Source of the DNA: Acidobacteriota bacterium
GTDB taxonomy: Bacteria > Acidobacteriota > Terriglobia > Bryobacterales > UBA6623
Assembly (NCBI GenBank): GCA_027624045.1
Contig: JAQBUE010000009.1
Span: forward strand, 1-55,740
Length of the DNA stretch: 55,740 nt
Reading direction: 5' to 3'
Below are positions 43,817 to 52,670 of the stretch, one piece after another. The notes under the pieces were generated by a model that made no database searches, was not told the origin of the DNA, and saw only the letters and a list, made by a program, of their open reading frames with translations. A program made the translations under genes and the position numbers. Position 1 is the stretch's first letter. Every line of letters begins with the position of its first letter.

Positions 43817-45118
43817 ATGCCAAGTGCATTTTTTACCGGACTATCAGGGCTCAGAGCCCACTCTCGAGCGGTTGAAGTGATCGCCAACAACCTCGCCAAC
43901 CTGAACACTATTTCCTTTAAGGGAAGCCGCGCGGACTTTCGTGATCTCTTCTACCAGCAGATCGGCCAGAGCCGTTCCGGCGTCGCGTCGCAGGTCGGTA
44001 TCGGCGTATCACCGATCACCGTCTCGCGGCGCTTCGAGCAGGGAACGATTCAGAACACCAGCGGGCTGCTCGATGCCGCGATTCAGGGCGAGGGATTCTT
44101 CATCGTCCAAGACGGCGATCTTACGCAATACACTCGCGCCGGAAATTTTCAGATCAACGCGCTGCAGCAGCTGGTCACCATTGACGGCGCGCGGGTACAG
44201 GGTTGGGTGCGCGATACGACGGGGAATCTCGACACCAACCTGCCCTTCGACGATATTACCCTTCAAGGTCAGCAGACCATCAACCCTACAGCCACGTCCG
44301 ATCTGCTCGTGCGGGCGAATCTGCAAGCCGGCTCGGCAACCCCATTTTCACGGCCGGTGCAAGTCTTCGACGCGCTGGGCGACTCCCACATCCTGACGAT
44401 GACATTCACCCCGGTTGTGCCGGCCCGCGCCGGTGCATCAAGTTCGTTTGACCTGACGGTGACGATTCCGGCCGAAGACGTGATTGATGAGCTGACCGGC
44501 CTGCCGCCGGGAGCGGACGTCGATATCGTAAGCGGCACGCCGTTCGCGGTCGACTTCGACGGCTCGGGTGCTTTAATCATTCCTTTGCTCCCGACCATTA
44601 CGCTCGACATGGCGGCGGTGGCTCCAGCCATCGAGTACGCCAATGGCGCGGCGGACATGCTACTCACATGGGACCTGCTCGACAATCTGGGCCAGCCGAC
44701 TCTAACGAGCTTCGGGTCTCCGTCGGCGGTGACAGAACTGTTTCAGAACGGCAGCGCGGCGGCCGAACTGACATCGATTTCGATTTCCGACGGCGGCGAC
44801 CTGTCCGGGCTTTACAGTGACGGCCGTACATTGACGCTGGCACGGATTGGTCTTGCCCGTTTCACCAACCCCCAGACGCTCGTCGCAGTGGGCAACAACA
44901 ACTACGTACCGACGGCGGCGGCCGGAACGCCAACGACCGGTGAAGCGAATACGGCGGGGCTGGGTTCAGTGGTCGGTCTATCGCTTGAGTTCTCGAACGT
45001 CGATATTGCTCAAGAGTTTACGAATCTTCTGACTTTTCAGCGGGGTTTCCAGGCCAACTCGCGTGTTATTACAACCGCGGACGAGCTAAACCAGGAGGCC
45101 CTGAATCTGAAACGATAA
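43817..45118 (+). CDS. flgE: Flagellar hook protein FlgE
   Basis: 433 aa. The N-terminal D0 (FFTGLSGLRAHSRAVEVIAN, NLANLNTISFKGSRADFRDL) and C-terminal D0 (NVDIAQEFTNLLTFQRGFQA, NSRVITTADELNQEALNLKR) helices are intact. The beta-rich middle domain (PVQVFDALGDSHILTMTFTP) identifies FlgE rather than FlgF or FlgG. AAGGAGAAC lies 9 nt before the ATG. Forms the hook joint outside the cell. Confidence 0.95.
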   Translation: MPSAFFTGLSGLRAHSRAVEVIANNLANLNTISFKGSRADFRDLFYQQIGQSRSGVASQVGIGVSPITVSRRFEQGTIQNTSGLLDAAIQGEGFFIVQDGDLTQYTRAGNFQINALQQLVTIDGARVQGWVRDTTGNLDTNLPFDDITLQGQQTINPTATSDLLVRANLQAGSATPFSRPVQVFDALGDSHILTMTFTPVVPARAGASSSFDLTVTIPAEDVIDELTGLPPGADVDIVSGTPFAVDFDGSGALIIPLLPTITLDMAAVAPAIEYANGAADMLLTWDLLDNLGQPTLTSFGSPSAVTELFQNGSAAAELTSISISDGGDLSGLYSDGRTLTLARIGLARFTNPQTLVAVGNNNYVPTAAAGTPTTGEANTAGLGSVVGLSLEFSNVDIAQEFTNLLTFQRGFQANSRVITTADELNQEALNLKR

Positions 45119-45124
45119 CCGCCA

Positions 45125-45520
45125 ATGGCACAGCCTGAATCACAAGCCGAAGCCGCCGCCGGGGACGTCTCGCCGCAGCGGTCCGTCCCTGAAACCTCCG
45201 CCTTACGTCGACAGGAAAGTTTGGTCTATTCGCCACCCGCGAATGATCGGGACCAGTTTCGTAGCTTCTTGGATCTGCCGATCCAGGTCAGCGTACAGAT
45301 GGGGCGCAAGCTGGTGAAGTTCAGGGAAGTGCTTGATCTCGAAGTTGATTCGGTGATCCGGATGAACAAGTCGGCTGGAGAAAATGTCGACCTTTTGCTC
45401 GAGAACCTGACGGTGGGGCGGGGAGAGATCATCGTCATCGAAGACATGATGGGTTTGCGGATCACCGATCTAACCCAAGACGAGGCGGATCACGAGACGC
45501 AGGAAGCCGACGAAGCGTGA
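45125..45520 (+). CDS. fliN: Flagellar switch protein FliN
   Basis: 131 aa. The SpoA/FliMN_C domain is canonical: LDLPIQVSVQMGRKLVKFRE, VLDLEVDSVIRMNKSAGENV, DLLLENLTVGRGEIIVIEDM, GLRITDL. A ~50-residue polar N-terminal extension precedes it. FliN forms the lower C-ring with FliM and docks FliH. It begins 6 nt after flgE and overlaps fliO. A second FliN-type gene lies at 54.6 kb. Confidence 0.94.
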   Translation: MAQPESQAEAAAGDVSPQRSVPETSALRRQESLVYSPPANDRDQFRSFLDLPIQVSVQMGRKLVKFREVLDLEVDSVIRMNKSAGENVDLLLENLTVGRGEIIVIEDMMGLRITDLTQDEADHETQEADEA

Positions 45521-45864
45521 TGCAGTCGATGGCAGCCGTCGTCGTGGTGCTGGGTTTCTTGATCGGCCTGCTGTGGATCGTGCGACGGCCGGCCTTTGGA
45601 CGCGGCGCGAGCGGTCAGTACCTGCTGGTTCTCGACACGGCCACCATCACGCCGGGCCAAAGCTTGGCTCTGGTCAAGGTCGCCGGCCGTTGTCTGCTGG
45701 TCGGAGCGGGCAACGGGCACATGGAGAAGCTTGCCGAGTTTCCTGCCGCCGACTTGCCCGCGCCCGACGGCCGGAAATCTAGCCGTCTGGAGTCGGGTCA
45801 CCTGGCGATCTGGTTGAGCCGGCTGCGGCCGCGGGATACGCCCCCCGCCCGCTCAACGCCATGA
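45520..45864 (+). CDS. fliO: Flagellar biosynthesis protein FliO
   Basis: 114 aa from the ATG at 45520, overlapping the fliN TGA by one base (TGATG); GTG at 45517 is the alternative. One N-terminal helix (SMAAVVVVLGFLIGLLWIVR) is followed by the small FliO beta-domain (YLLVLDTATITPGQSLALVK, VAGRCLLVGAGNGHMEKLAE). FliO helps assemble FliP into the export gate. The position right before fliP supports the call, which would be weak from sequence alone. ATGA overlap with fliP. Confidence 0.85.
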   Translation: MQSMAAVVVVLGFLIGLLWIVRRPAFGRGASGQYLLVLDTATITPGQSLALVKVAGRCLLVGAGNGHMEKLAEFPAADLPAPDGRKSSRLESGHLAIWLSRLRPRDTPPARSTP

Positions 45865-46667
45865 GGCCGCCCGTCGCAAGGAACGGAAACCGGCGAATCG
45901 GATTGACGCCGCTGCTGCCGCCATGGCTGCTCCTTACCATTCTCGTGCTACTTGCGCCGCTGGCAATGGTGGCGCAAACAGCGCCGTCCGCGCCAGCCGC
46001 CAGTCCGTTTGTCGGTCTGGGACTCGACGGTGGCTCCGGGCAGATGGGGCTGCCGCTTCAAATCATCGTCTTGATGACGCTTCTCACGCTGTTGCCGGCG
46101 GTGGTGGCCTCTCTCACCCCTTTCTTGCGCATCGTGATCGTGCTGCACTTCCTGCGGCAGGCCATTGGCAGGCAGACCGCGCCCGGCAACCAGACGCTAA
46201 TCGGCCTGGCACTATTCCTGACCGTTGTCCTGATGCAGCCCGTCGCCGACCAGGTTTACGAGGAAGCGATCACTCCACTTCAGGCCGGCGAAATCGATCA
46301 CTACGAAGCGCTCGCGAAAGCGAGCGGACCGCTGAAGGAGTTCCTAGCGCGTTTCACAAGAGAGAAAGATGTAGCGCTACTGATCGGGATCACCGGCAAG
46401 CCGCGCCCACGCACCAGGGCGGACCTCGATCTGACGGTCCTGATGCCAGCCTACATTCTGTCGGAACTGCGGATCAGCTTCCAAATCGGCGCGGTGCTGT
46501 TCTTGCCATTCCTCGTGATCGACCTTCTCGTCGCTTCGATCACGCTGTCACTAGGGATGATTCAGTTGCCGCCCGTGATGATCTCGATGCCGTTCAAGCT
46601 TCTGCTTTTCGTCCTGGTGGACGGCTGGAATTTGGTTGTCGGTTCACTCGTGAAGGGATTCTATTGA
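45861..46667 (+). CDS. fliP: Flagellar export gate protein FliP
   Basis: 268 aa with an N-terminal signal-like segment (LLPPWLLLTILVLLAPLAMV). Family signatures: LMTLLTLLPAVVASLTPFLR, IVIVLHFLRQAIGRQTAPGN, ALFLTVVLMQPVADQVYEEA, and LTVLMPAYILSELRISFQIG, LFLPFLVIDLLVASITLSLG, MISMPFKLLLFVLVDGWNLV. FliP5-FliQ4-FliR1 forms the channel. Confidence 0.97.
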   Translation: MRPPVARNGNRRIGLTPLLPPWLLLTILVLLAPLAMVAQTAPSAPAASPFVGLGLDGGSGQMGLPLQIIVLMTLLTLLPAVVASLTPFLRIVIVLHFLRQAIGRQTAPGNQTLIGLALFLTVVLMQPVADQVYEEAITPLQAGEIDHYEALAKASGPLKEFLARFTREKDVALLIGITGKPRPRTRADLDLTVLMPAYILSELRISFQIGAVLFLPFLVIDLLVASITLSLGMIQLPPVMISMPFKLLLFVLVDGWNLVVGSLVKGFY

Positions 46668-46686
46668 TGACGGCGGGCGCGGCGAC

Positions 46687-46956
46687 ATGAACGCGGACCT
46701 TGCCGTCGAAGTGATTCGACAAGCCTTCTGGAACGCCTTGTTCGTAGGAGGGCCGATCCTTCTGATCGGATTCGTCGCCGGTATTGTCGTCAGTCTGGTG
46801 CAGATCGTGACGTCAATGCAAGACCCGGCATTCAACTCGGTGCCTCGGCTGCTGGTGTTCCTGTTCGCGGCGATGCTGCTGCTTCCCTGGATGGCTGACC
46901 ACATGATCCTCTACACCGAGACTCTCTTCGGGAACCTGGACCGCTTTGCCCACTAG
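46687..46956 (+). CDS. fliQ: Flagellar export gate protein FliQ
   Basis: 89 aa, two hydrophobic helices: AFWNALFVGGPILLIGFVAG and LLVFLFAAMLLLPWMADHMI, with the linking IVVSLVQIVTSMQDPAF typical of FliQ. Full length for the family. 19 nt after fliP. Confidence 0.96.
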   Translation: MNADLAVEVIRQAFWNALFVGGPILLIGFVAGIVVSLVQIVTSMQDPAFNSVPRLLVFLFAAMLLLPWMADHMILYTETLFGNLDRFAH

Positions 46957-46970
46957 CGAGATGCCGCTCG

Positions 46971-47753
46971 ATGATCTTGGAATTCTCCACGGCCTGGCTG
47001 ATCAACTTCACGCTACTGCTGGCCCGAACGGGGGCCTTCGTGGTCTTCATCCCGATCCCTGGGATGCGCTCCGCTCCACCTCATGCCAAGATCGTGTTGG
47101 CCGCGGTGCTGGCCGTCATCCTGGCGCCTCTGGCGTCGGTTCTAGGCGGGACCCAGATGCTGAGCCAGCCTGGAAGCGTATGGGCGTTGACGGCGCTCAT
47201 GCTGCCTGAAGCCGCCTTTGGTTTAGCCAGCGGGGCCGCCGTGGCCTTGCTTATTGAAGCCTTTGGACTGGGCGCGCAGATGCTCGGTTTTCAGGCCGGC
47301 TACTCGTACGTCAACATGGTTGATCCCGCGACGCAGGTTGATGCCACGATCCTGAACGTTTTTCTCAGCCTGCTGGGCAGCCTGCTCTTTTTCGTCTTCG
47401 ATCTGCATTTGCACGTCGTTCAGGTGTTCGCTGATAGCCTGCGCGCATGGCCGCTTGGCTCGTTTCGCACGCGGCCGGCTGACGCGCTGATGATGATCCA
47501 GTTAGGCGCCTCCGTGATGGAAACCGGCGTGCGCTTGGCGGCCCCGGTCGTGGGGGTGTTGCTGCTGATCGATTTGACGCTGGGGCTGCTGAACCAGGTC
47601 AACGCCCGGTTGCAACTGCTGACTTTGGCTTTTCCGATCAAGATCATCGCCGCGATTGCCTTGCTATACCCGCTTATTCTGGTGACGCCCTCGCTGTTTT
47701 ATTCGCTAGCCGAGGAGATGATTGAGGTCCTACGGGCGCTCGCGAGCCGTTGA
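46971..47753 (+). CDS. fliR: Flagellar export gate protein FliR
   Basis: 260 aa, five to six hydrophobic segments. FVVFIPIPGMRSAPPHAKIV, LAAVLAVILAPLAS, GLGAQMLGFQAGYSYVNMVD and LSLLGSLLFFVFDLHLHVVQ are recognisable FliR landmarks, with LTLAFPIKIIAAIALLYPLI near the C-terminus. 14 nt after fliQ and 6 nt before flhB. Confidence 0.95.
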   Translation: MILEFSTAWLINFTLLLARTGAFVVFIPIPGMRSAPPHAKIVLAAVLAVILAPLASVLGGTQMLSQPGSVWALTALMLPEAAFGLASGAAVALLIEAFGLGAQMLGFQAGYSYVNMVDPATQVDATILNVFLSLLGSLLFFVFDLHLHVVQVFADSLRAWPLGSFRTRPADALMMIQLGASVMETGVRLAAPVVGVLLLIDLTLGLLNQVNARLQLLTLAFPIKIIAAIALLYPLILVTPSLFYSLAEEMIEVLRALASR

Positions 47754-47759
47754 CATCCC

Positions 47760-48833
47760 ATGGGAGCTGACCAAGCGCAGCGGACCGAAGAACCTACACC
47801 GCGGCGTACCCACAAGGCGCGCGAAGAAGGCCAAGTCCCCTCCAGCCGGGAGTTCACCGCCTCGGTTCAGTTCGCCGCCGCGGTGCTGATGCTTTGGGTT
47901 TGGGGTCGAGAGATCGTCGAGGGGCTGAATCGAGCGACTGTCGGACTATTTAGGGAAGCATTTCATGCTTCTCTTAGCGTGGAACGGCTGCGGCAGGTTG
48001 TTATGGCGCTTGGAACCGATAGCCTGTCGTTCCTCGCTATCTATGGCGGCGTCCTGCTCACGCTGGGGACGATGATCCATATGGCGCAGACTGGCTTTGC
48101 CCTCACGGTGAAGCGGCTGAGCCCGGATTTCAACCGCCTGAACCCAAAACAAAGACTCTCTGACCTTCCCGGTGAGAACGTCTCGCAACTGCTGAAGGCG
48201 CTCGTCATGCTGCCCGTCGTAGGCACCGTCTTTTGGTACATCGTTCGCGATGAGCTCGATACTTTCATGCGGCTGCCAAATATGCCTTTCGAGCTGGGCG
48301 CGAGTATTCTTACGGGCACAATTACCGAACTATTGGCCAAGGCGGCCGTGGTGCTGCTTGCCCTGGGCCTATTCGATCTGTTCCGGCAGCGCCGCAAAAC
48401 CCACAAGAAGCTCATGATGACCAAGCAGGAAATCAGGCAGGAGAACAAGGATCTCGAAGGCAACCCCCAGATCAAAGCCAAACTGCGCCGCCTGCAGCGC
48501 CAGATGATGCGTCGCCGCATGATGACCGACGTGCCGAAATCGACCGTCGTCGTCACGAACCCCACTCATTACGCGGTCGCTCTGCGGTATGTGCCCGAGA
48601 GTATGCCGGCACCGGTCGTCGTCGCCATGGGCCTCGACCATCTGGCGTTGCGAATACGCCGCGTCGCCGAGGAGCATCAGATTCCCATCGTCGTCAATCC
48701 ACCCTTGGCCCAGGCACTTTACAAAAGTGCCGAGATCGGTGCGGAGATTCCGCTGGACCTGTATCGGGCGGTGGCTGAAATTTTGGCTCACATCTTCCGA
48801 TTAAATCAGGGGACATCGACGCCGCGCGAATAG
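47760..48833 (+). CDS. flhB: Flagellar export switch protein FlhB
   Basis: 357 aa. Start QRTEEPTPRRTHKAREEGQV is classic. Four membrane helices lie between about 35 and 205, and the cytoplasmic domain contains the self-cleavage site NPTH at 267-270 within TVVVTNPTHYAVAL. GLDHLALRIRRVAEEHQIPI and VNPPLAQALYKSAEIGAEIP complete FlhB-C. Cleavage at Asn-Pro plus FliK binding triggers the switch from hook to filament export. Confidence 0.97.
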   Translation: MGADQAQRTEEPTPRRTHKAREEGQVPSSREFTASVQFAAAVLMLWVWGREIVEGLNRATVGLFREAFHASLSVERLRQVVMALGTDSLSFLAIYGGVLLTLGTMIHMAQTGFALTVKRLSPDFNRLNPKQRLSDLPGENVSQLLKALVMLPVVGTVFWYIVRDELDTFMRLPNMPFELGASILTGTITELLAKAAVVLLALGLFDLFRQRRKTHKKLMMTKQEIRQENKDLEGNPQIKAKLRRLQRQMMRRRMMTDVPKSTVVVTNPTHYAVALRYVPESMPAPVVVAMGLDHLALRIRRVAEEHQIPIVVNPPLAQALYKSAEIGAEIPLDLYRAVAEILAHIFRLNQGTSTPRE

Positions 48834-48879
48834 CACCGCGTTTCGTACACGCATCCGCGCACACGTACTCCCTGCCAAG

Positions 48880-50928
48880 ATGGCCGCCCAGAACCCTATC
48901 CCGTTACCAACGATCGACAAGCTGAACGCCGCTGTTCCGTTGGCGATCATGCTGACGGTGCTCATGATGGTACTGCCGGTCCCGCCGATCTTACTCGACC
49001 TGCTCATCACCGTCAACATTACGCTTTCGGTGGTCACTCTTGTCACGACGATGTACCTGAAGCGGCCGGTGGATTTTAGTGTCTATCCGTCGCTGCTTCT
49101 GCTGTTAACGATTCTGCGATTGTCACTCAATATTTCGAGTACCCGGCTGATACTGCTCGGCGGACACGAGGGTACCCAAGCGGCCGGTGAAGTCATCGAG
49201 TCGTTCGGAAACTTCGTCGTTGGCGGGAACTTCATCATCGGTATCGTCATCTTCATCCTGCTAATCGCGATTCAGTACATCGTGATCAACCATGGCGCGG
49301 TCCGCATTTCCGAAGTGACGGCGCGCTTCACTCTCGACGCGCTCCCGGGCAAGCAGATGAGCATTGACTCGGACCTGAACGCCGGGCTGATCGATGAAAC
49401 CGAAGCGCGGCAAAGGAGAGACGACGTCAGCCGCGAGGCGGAGTTCTACGGAGCGATGGACGGAGCTGTACGCTTCACGCAGCGCGACGCCATCGCCAGC
49501 ATCATCATTACGGCTGTCAACATCGTCGCGGGCATTCTGATCGGCACCCTGCAACACGGCATGGGGATCGCCCAAGCGCTCGAAAGCTATACGGTTCTGA
49601 CGGTGGGGGATGGCCTTGTGACGGTAATTCCCGCTTTGCTGATCTCCGTATCCGGCGGCATTCTGACGACGCGCGCCGCCGGCGACGCTCAACTCGGGAC
49701 CGACTTCGGTCAACAGCTCTTCTCGCAGCCCCAGCCGTTGCTGATCGCGTCAGGCCTATTGACCGGCATGGCCGTGATACCAGGCTTACCGACGCTACCG
49801 TTTCTTGTGATGGCGGCAGGGGTTGGCGGACTCGGCTGGAACCTGCGGAAGAAAGCCCTCGAACCGCCGCCCCTCGCTCCCAGCACGCTGCCGGCCGAGC
49901 AGGATCACGTCGAGAGTCTGCTGCGCGTCGAACCCCTGGCAATCGAAGTCGGACTCGGTCTGGTGAAGCTGGTCGATACGCAGCAAGGCGGCACACTGCT
50001 CAAGCGCATCGCCGGCGTCCGTAAGCAACTGGCCGGCGACCTTGGATTCGTACTTCCACCGGTGCGCGTCACCGATAACCTCTCACTCAAATCACGGGAA
50101 TACGTCGTGCTGCTGAAAGGGGCGGAGATTGCGCGCTTCGAACTCGAGCCCGGGGCCGAGCTGGCGATCAACCCCGGCCACGCGCAAGGAAAACTCGCGG
50201 GCGCGGCCTGCCGCGAACCCGCCTTCGGCCTGCCTGCTTTGTGGATCCAGCCCGAAGAGGTTGATAAAGCGCGTGTCATGGGCTACACGGTGGTCGACGC
50301 GGCGAACGTTGTCGCGACGCACTTAACGGAACTGATCCGCACTTACGCGCACGAGCTGTTTACGCGCCAGGAAACCAACAAGCATCTGGATCGAATCCGC
50401 GAGGAGAACCCGAAACTGATCGAGGATCTTGTGCCGAAACTCGTTGCTTCCTCAACCGTGCAGCGTGTTTTTCAGAATCTGCTGCGTGAACGCGTTTCGA
50501 TTCGCGATGGCGTCACGATTCTCGAATCACTCGCCGAAGCCGCTGGAGCGACGAAGAATCCCACGCTGTTGAGCGAGTTCGTACGGCAGGGTTTGGCACG
50601 CACGGTCGTCAGGCCTTATCTGAATGAGCGCGGCGAGTTGCCGACGTTCTTTATGGACCCAGCCCTCGAACAAACCATTCAAAGCGGTGTTGAGCACACC
50701 GAGGTGACGACCCGGCTGGCGTTGACTCCCAAGACTCTGACGGAGATTATCGAGAGGATCAAGAAAGCGGTCGGTTCGTTGCAAGGGCCGACGGTGCTGA
50801 TGTGCTCCTCGGCGGTGCGCTTCGCCGTCAGGCAGATCGTGGAAAGTGAACTTCCGCTGCTGGCCGTTCTCTCTCACGGCGAAGTGCCGGCCCACCTCAA
50901 GGTCGTCTCATTGGGGCGCGTGCAATGA
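48880..50928 (+). CDS. flhA: Flagellar export protein FlhA
   Basis: 682 aa. About eight N-terminal membrane helices, then the FHIPEP cytoplasmic linker ARFTLDALPGKQMSIDSDLN and AGLIDETEARQRRDDVSREA, EFYGAMDGAVRFTQRDAIAS. The soluble C-terminal ring domain (from about residue 330) has VDAANVVATHLTELIRTYAH, ELFTRQETNKHLDRIREENP and the usual C-terminus. Its TGA overlaps the ATG of a 61-codon ORF that starts a dispersed repeat. Confidence 0.97.
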   Translation: MAAQNPIPLPTIDKLNAAVPLAIMLTVLMMVLPVPPILLDLLITVNITLSVVTLVTTMYLKRPVDFSVYPSLLLLLTILRLSLNISSTRLILLGGHEGTQAAGEVIESFGNFVVGGNFIIGIVIFILLIAIQYIVINHGAVRISEVTARFTLDALPGKQMSIDSDLNAGLIDETEARQRRDDVSREAEFYGAMDGAVRFTQRDAIASIIITAVNIVAGILIGTLQHGMGIAQALESYTVLTVGDGLVTVIPALLISVSGGILTTRAAGDAQLGTDFGQQLFSQPQPLLIASGLLTGMAVIPGLPTLPFLVMAAGVGGLGWNLRKKALEPPPLAPSTLPAEQDHVESLLRVEPLAIEVGLGLVKLVDTQQGGTLLKRIAGVRKQLAGDLGFVLPPVRVTDNLSLKSREYVVLLKGAEIARFELEPGAELAINPGHAQGKLAGAACREPAFGLPALWIQPEEVDKARVMGYTVVDAANVVATHLTELIRTYAHELFTRQETNKHLDRIREENPKLIEDLVPKLVASSTVQRVFQNLLRERVSIRDGVTILESLAEAAGATKNPTLLSEFVRQGLARTVVRPYLNERGELPTFFMDPALEQTIQSGVEHTEVTTRLALTPKTLTEIIERIKKAVGSLQGPTVLMCSSAVRFAVRQIVESELPLLAVLSHGEVPAHLKVVSLGRVQ

Positions 50929-51110
50929 GTCCGCTGGCGACCTCGGGCAGCGGCTGTGAACAAAGTGGGTACTGTACCAAGCGCCGTCATCGTTACTTCC
51001 GCGGTTCCAGTAGACAGATATGGCGCGCCGCCTCTGTCCCCGAGTTTTTCACCGCCTCGCAAACGCGCGGGTCCCGGCCCGCGGATCTCGCACGCCGAGG
51101 CCTGAAGTAA
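50925..51110 (+). CDS. Candidate 61-aa ORF after flhA (probably part of a dispersed repeat)
   Basis: The ATG overlaps the flhA stop (ATGA). The product is basic, contains YCTKRRHRYFRGSSRQIWRA and has no known domain. Copy B of the same repeat (55471-55683) likewise starts on an overlapping GTGA and gives GCTKRRDRHFSRSANLLRRG in the same frame. However, a 1-nt spacing difference further on breaks protein-level alignment, so a repeated DNA/RNA element is as likely as a peptide family. The ORF ends 31 nt before flhF. Confidence 0.3.
   Translation: MSPLATSGSGCEQSGYCTKRRHRYFRGSSRQIWRAASVPEFFTASQTRGSRPADLARRGLK
50928..51060 (+). repeat. Dispersed repeat, copy A (flhA-flhF gap)
   Basis: Core CTGTACCAAGCGCCGTCATC (50972-50991), continuing GTTACTTC to 50999, matches copy B at 55509-55536 in 25 of 28 bases. 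Flanking landmarks are colinear: GGCAGCGGCTGTGA at 50946 and TTTTTCACCGCC at 51045-51056, at spacings of 26 and 73 nt from the core start (26 and 74 in copy B). Similarity continues at lower level between them (TATGGCGCG versus TACGGCGCG). Confidence 0.7.
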
Positions 51111-51141
51111 CTCGCCCGATCCGCCGAACAAGAAAGCTGCA

Positions 51142-52662
51142 ATGAAACTCCGGAGCTACCACACAGAGACGGTCGAAGCGGCGATCCGCATGGCGGCGAT
51201 CGAGCTGGGGGATGAAGCGATCTTCCTGGGCTCGAAGAAGGCGCCAGACGACGGTTCCTACGAAGTCACGTTCGCCGTCGTGGAAGAGCAAACAAAGTCG
51301 GATCAGCCTACGAGCCCTAGCGCACCGGCGGGGGCCGCGGCCCAGGCTAACGACCCCGGGCTGAAAGCCAGACAGGGTCCGGTGGCCGCGCGTCCCGATC
51401 AGGGCCCGATTCACTGGCGGCAGTTCGTACCGGTCCTTGAAGATACCCCGCCGCAGCCGGATGCGGCCGTCTCAGCCGTTCCCGACTCCTCCACGGCGGC
51501 AGCGGCGCGGCAGGTGGCGTCCCCCGGTGGCATAGCGGAGGCGAAGACATTCGGGCTTCCGGCGGAGCAAAGGCCGACGCCCGCTCCCGGCGGCTCGCCA
51601 GTCGACGATTTCGGCCGTCAACCCGTGGTCTCCCAGCTGTCGGATCGAGAATCCCGCCTGGCGGGGTCTCAGCTGCGGCGCTTGCCGTCGGCACAGGAAC
51701 GCTTCCAGAGGGAAGAGCGACTTGTCGAGTCAATGGCCGAGTTGACGCGGTCCCTGCGAGATATCCAGGAGTGGCTCCTGCGGCAGCGCGGGGTAAACGA
51801 CCGGTGGTTGCTCGCGGACCAGTTGCCCGTGGAGCACGAGTTGCTCGATGATCCGCTGTGTGCGGCCATTTACACCCGCTTGATGCAACAGGGTGTGGAG
51901 GACCAGCTGGCTGCTCAGATACTACGCGGCATTGCCTCCCGCGATGAACAGCGCCCCGGCGTCGATGAAGGGGAAGCGGTTTTGGAGGAGCGTCTCGGGT
52001 TCCTTTGTGAGAAGGCCGGCGCGCCCGGCAAGCGTGGTACGGATGTTGACATTGTTGCCTTGGTCGGTCCGGCCGAAAGCGGCAAGACTTCCGCGTTGGC
52101 GAAGCTCGCCATCCGCTATGGGCTCAGCCGGGGGATCAAGGTGCACTTTGTGGGTGCTGATCCTCTGCGCGTCGGAATCGCGGAATCTCTTGAGGCCTAC
52201 GCCCGTTTACTCGACGCGCCCCTGACGCAAGTGACGGATTGTGAGAAGCTACGCGCTGCGGTGGGGCACATCGCCGACGCGCACGGCGCCGACAGTCCCG
52301 TCCTGATCCTGATTGATACGCCGGGCTACGGCGTGGCGGATTGGCCGTCGGCCGAGAGGCTTGCCGGGGCGCTGCTTGAAACTCCCCAGATCGATACCCA
52401 CTTGGCTGTGAGTTTCGCCACCAAGCCGCTCGACTTGCGCCGCATGATTGAGCGTTATCGGATCTTTCGGCCGCGCAAGCTCTTGTTTACGAAGCTGGAT
52501 GAGACCGAAACGTATGGTTCCGCCGTGAACGAGGCGGCCCGGACCAAGCTGCCACTTTCATTCTTCGCAAGCGGCCCCAGCGTGCCGGAGGACCTACTGG
52601 AAGTGACACCGTCACTGCTGGCCCGGCTTCTGTGGCGGCGCGGCGGCAGCGTAGCGGCATAG
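51142..52662 (+). CDS. flhF: Flagellar SRP-like GTPase FlhF
   Basis: 506 aa. N-terminal B domain MKLRSYHTETVEAAIRMAAI, then GDEAIFLGSKKAPDDGSYEV. A long Pro/Ala-rich linker (about 55-190) leads to the NG domain: P-loop VALVGPAESGKTSALAKLAI, VHFVGADPLRVGIAESLEAY, ILIDTPGYGVADWPSAERLA and TKLDETETYGSAVN. FlhF places flagella at the pole and/or sets early assembly. Usually followed by its partner flhG; here fliA follows directly. Confidence 0.93.
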   Translation: MKLRSYHTETVEAAIRMAAIELGDEAIFLGSKKAPDDGSYEVTFAVVEEQTKSDQPTSPSAPAGAAAQANDPGLKARQGPVAARPDQGPIHWRQFVPVLEDTPPQPDAAVSAVPDSSTAAAARQVASPGGIAEAKTFGLPAEQRPTPAPGGSPVDDFGRQPVVSQLSDRESRLAGSQLRRLPSAQERFQREERLVESMAELTRSLRDIQEWLLRQRGVNDRWLLADQLPVEHELLDDPLCAAIYTRLMQQGVEDQLAAQILRGIASRDEQRPGVDEGEAVLEERLGFLCEKAGAPGKRGTDVDIVALVGPAESGKTSALAKLAIRYGLSRGIKVHFVGADPLRVGIAESLEAYARLLDAPLTQVTDCEKLRAAVGHIADAHGADSPVLILIDTPGYGVADWPSAERLAGALLETPQIDTHLAVSFATKPLDLRRMIERYRIFRPRKLLFTKLDETETYGSAVNEAARTKLPLSFFASGPSVPEDLLEVTPSLLARLLWRRGGSVAA

Positions 52663-52670
52663 GGTGCACG

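Noticed and set aside
50874-51131. 85-aa minus-strand ORF through repeat copy A
   Set aside because: Also readable in part in copy B (VTxTALG), but it runs into the flhA coding region and has no independent start signal; the repeat explanation is simpler.
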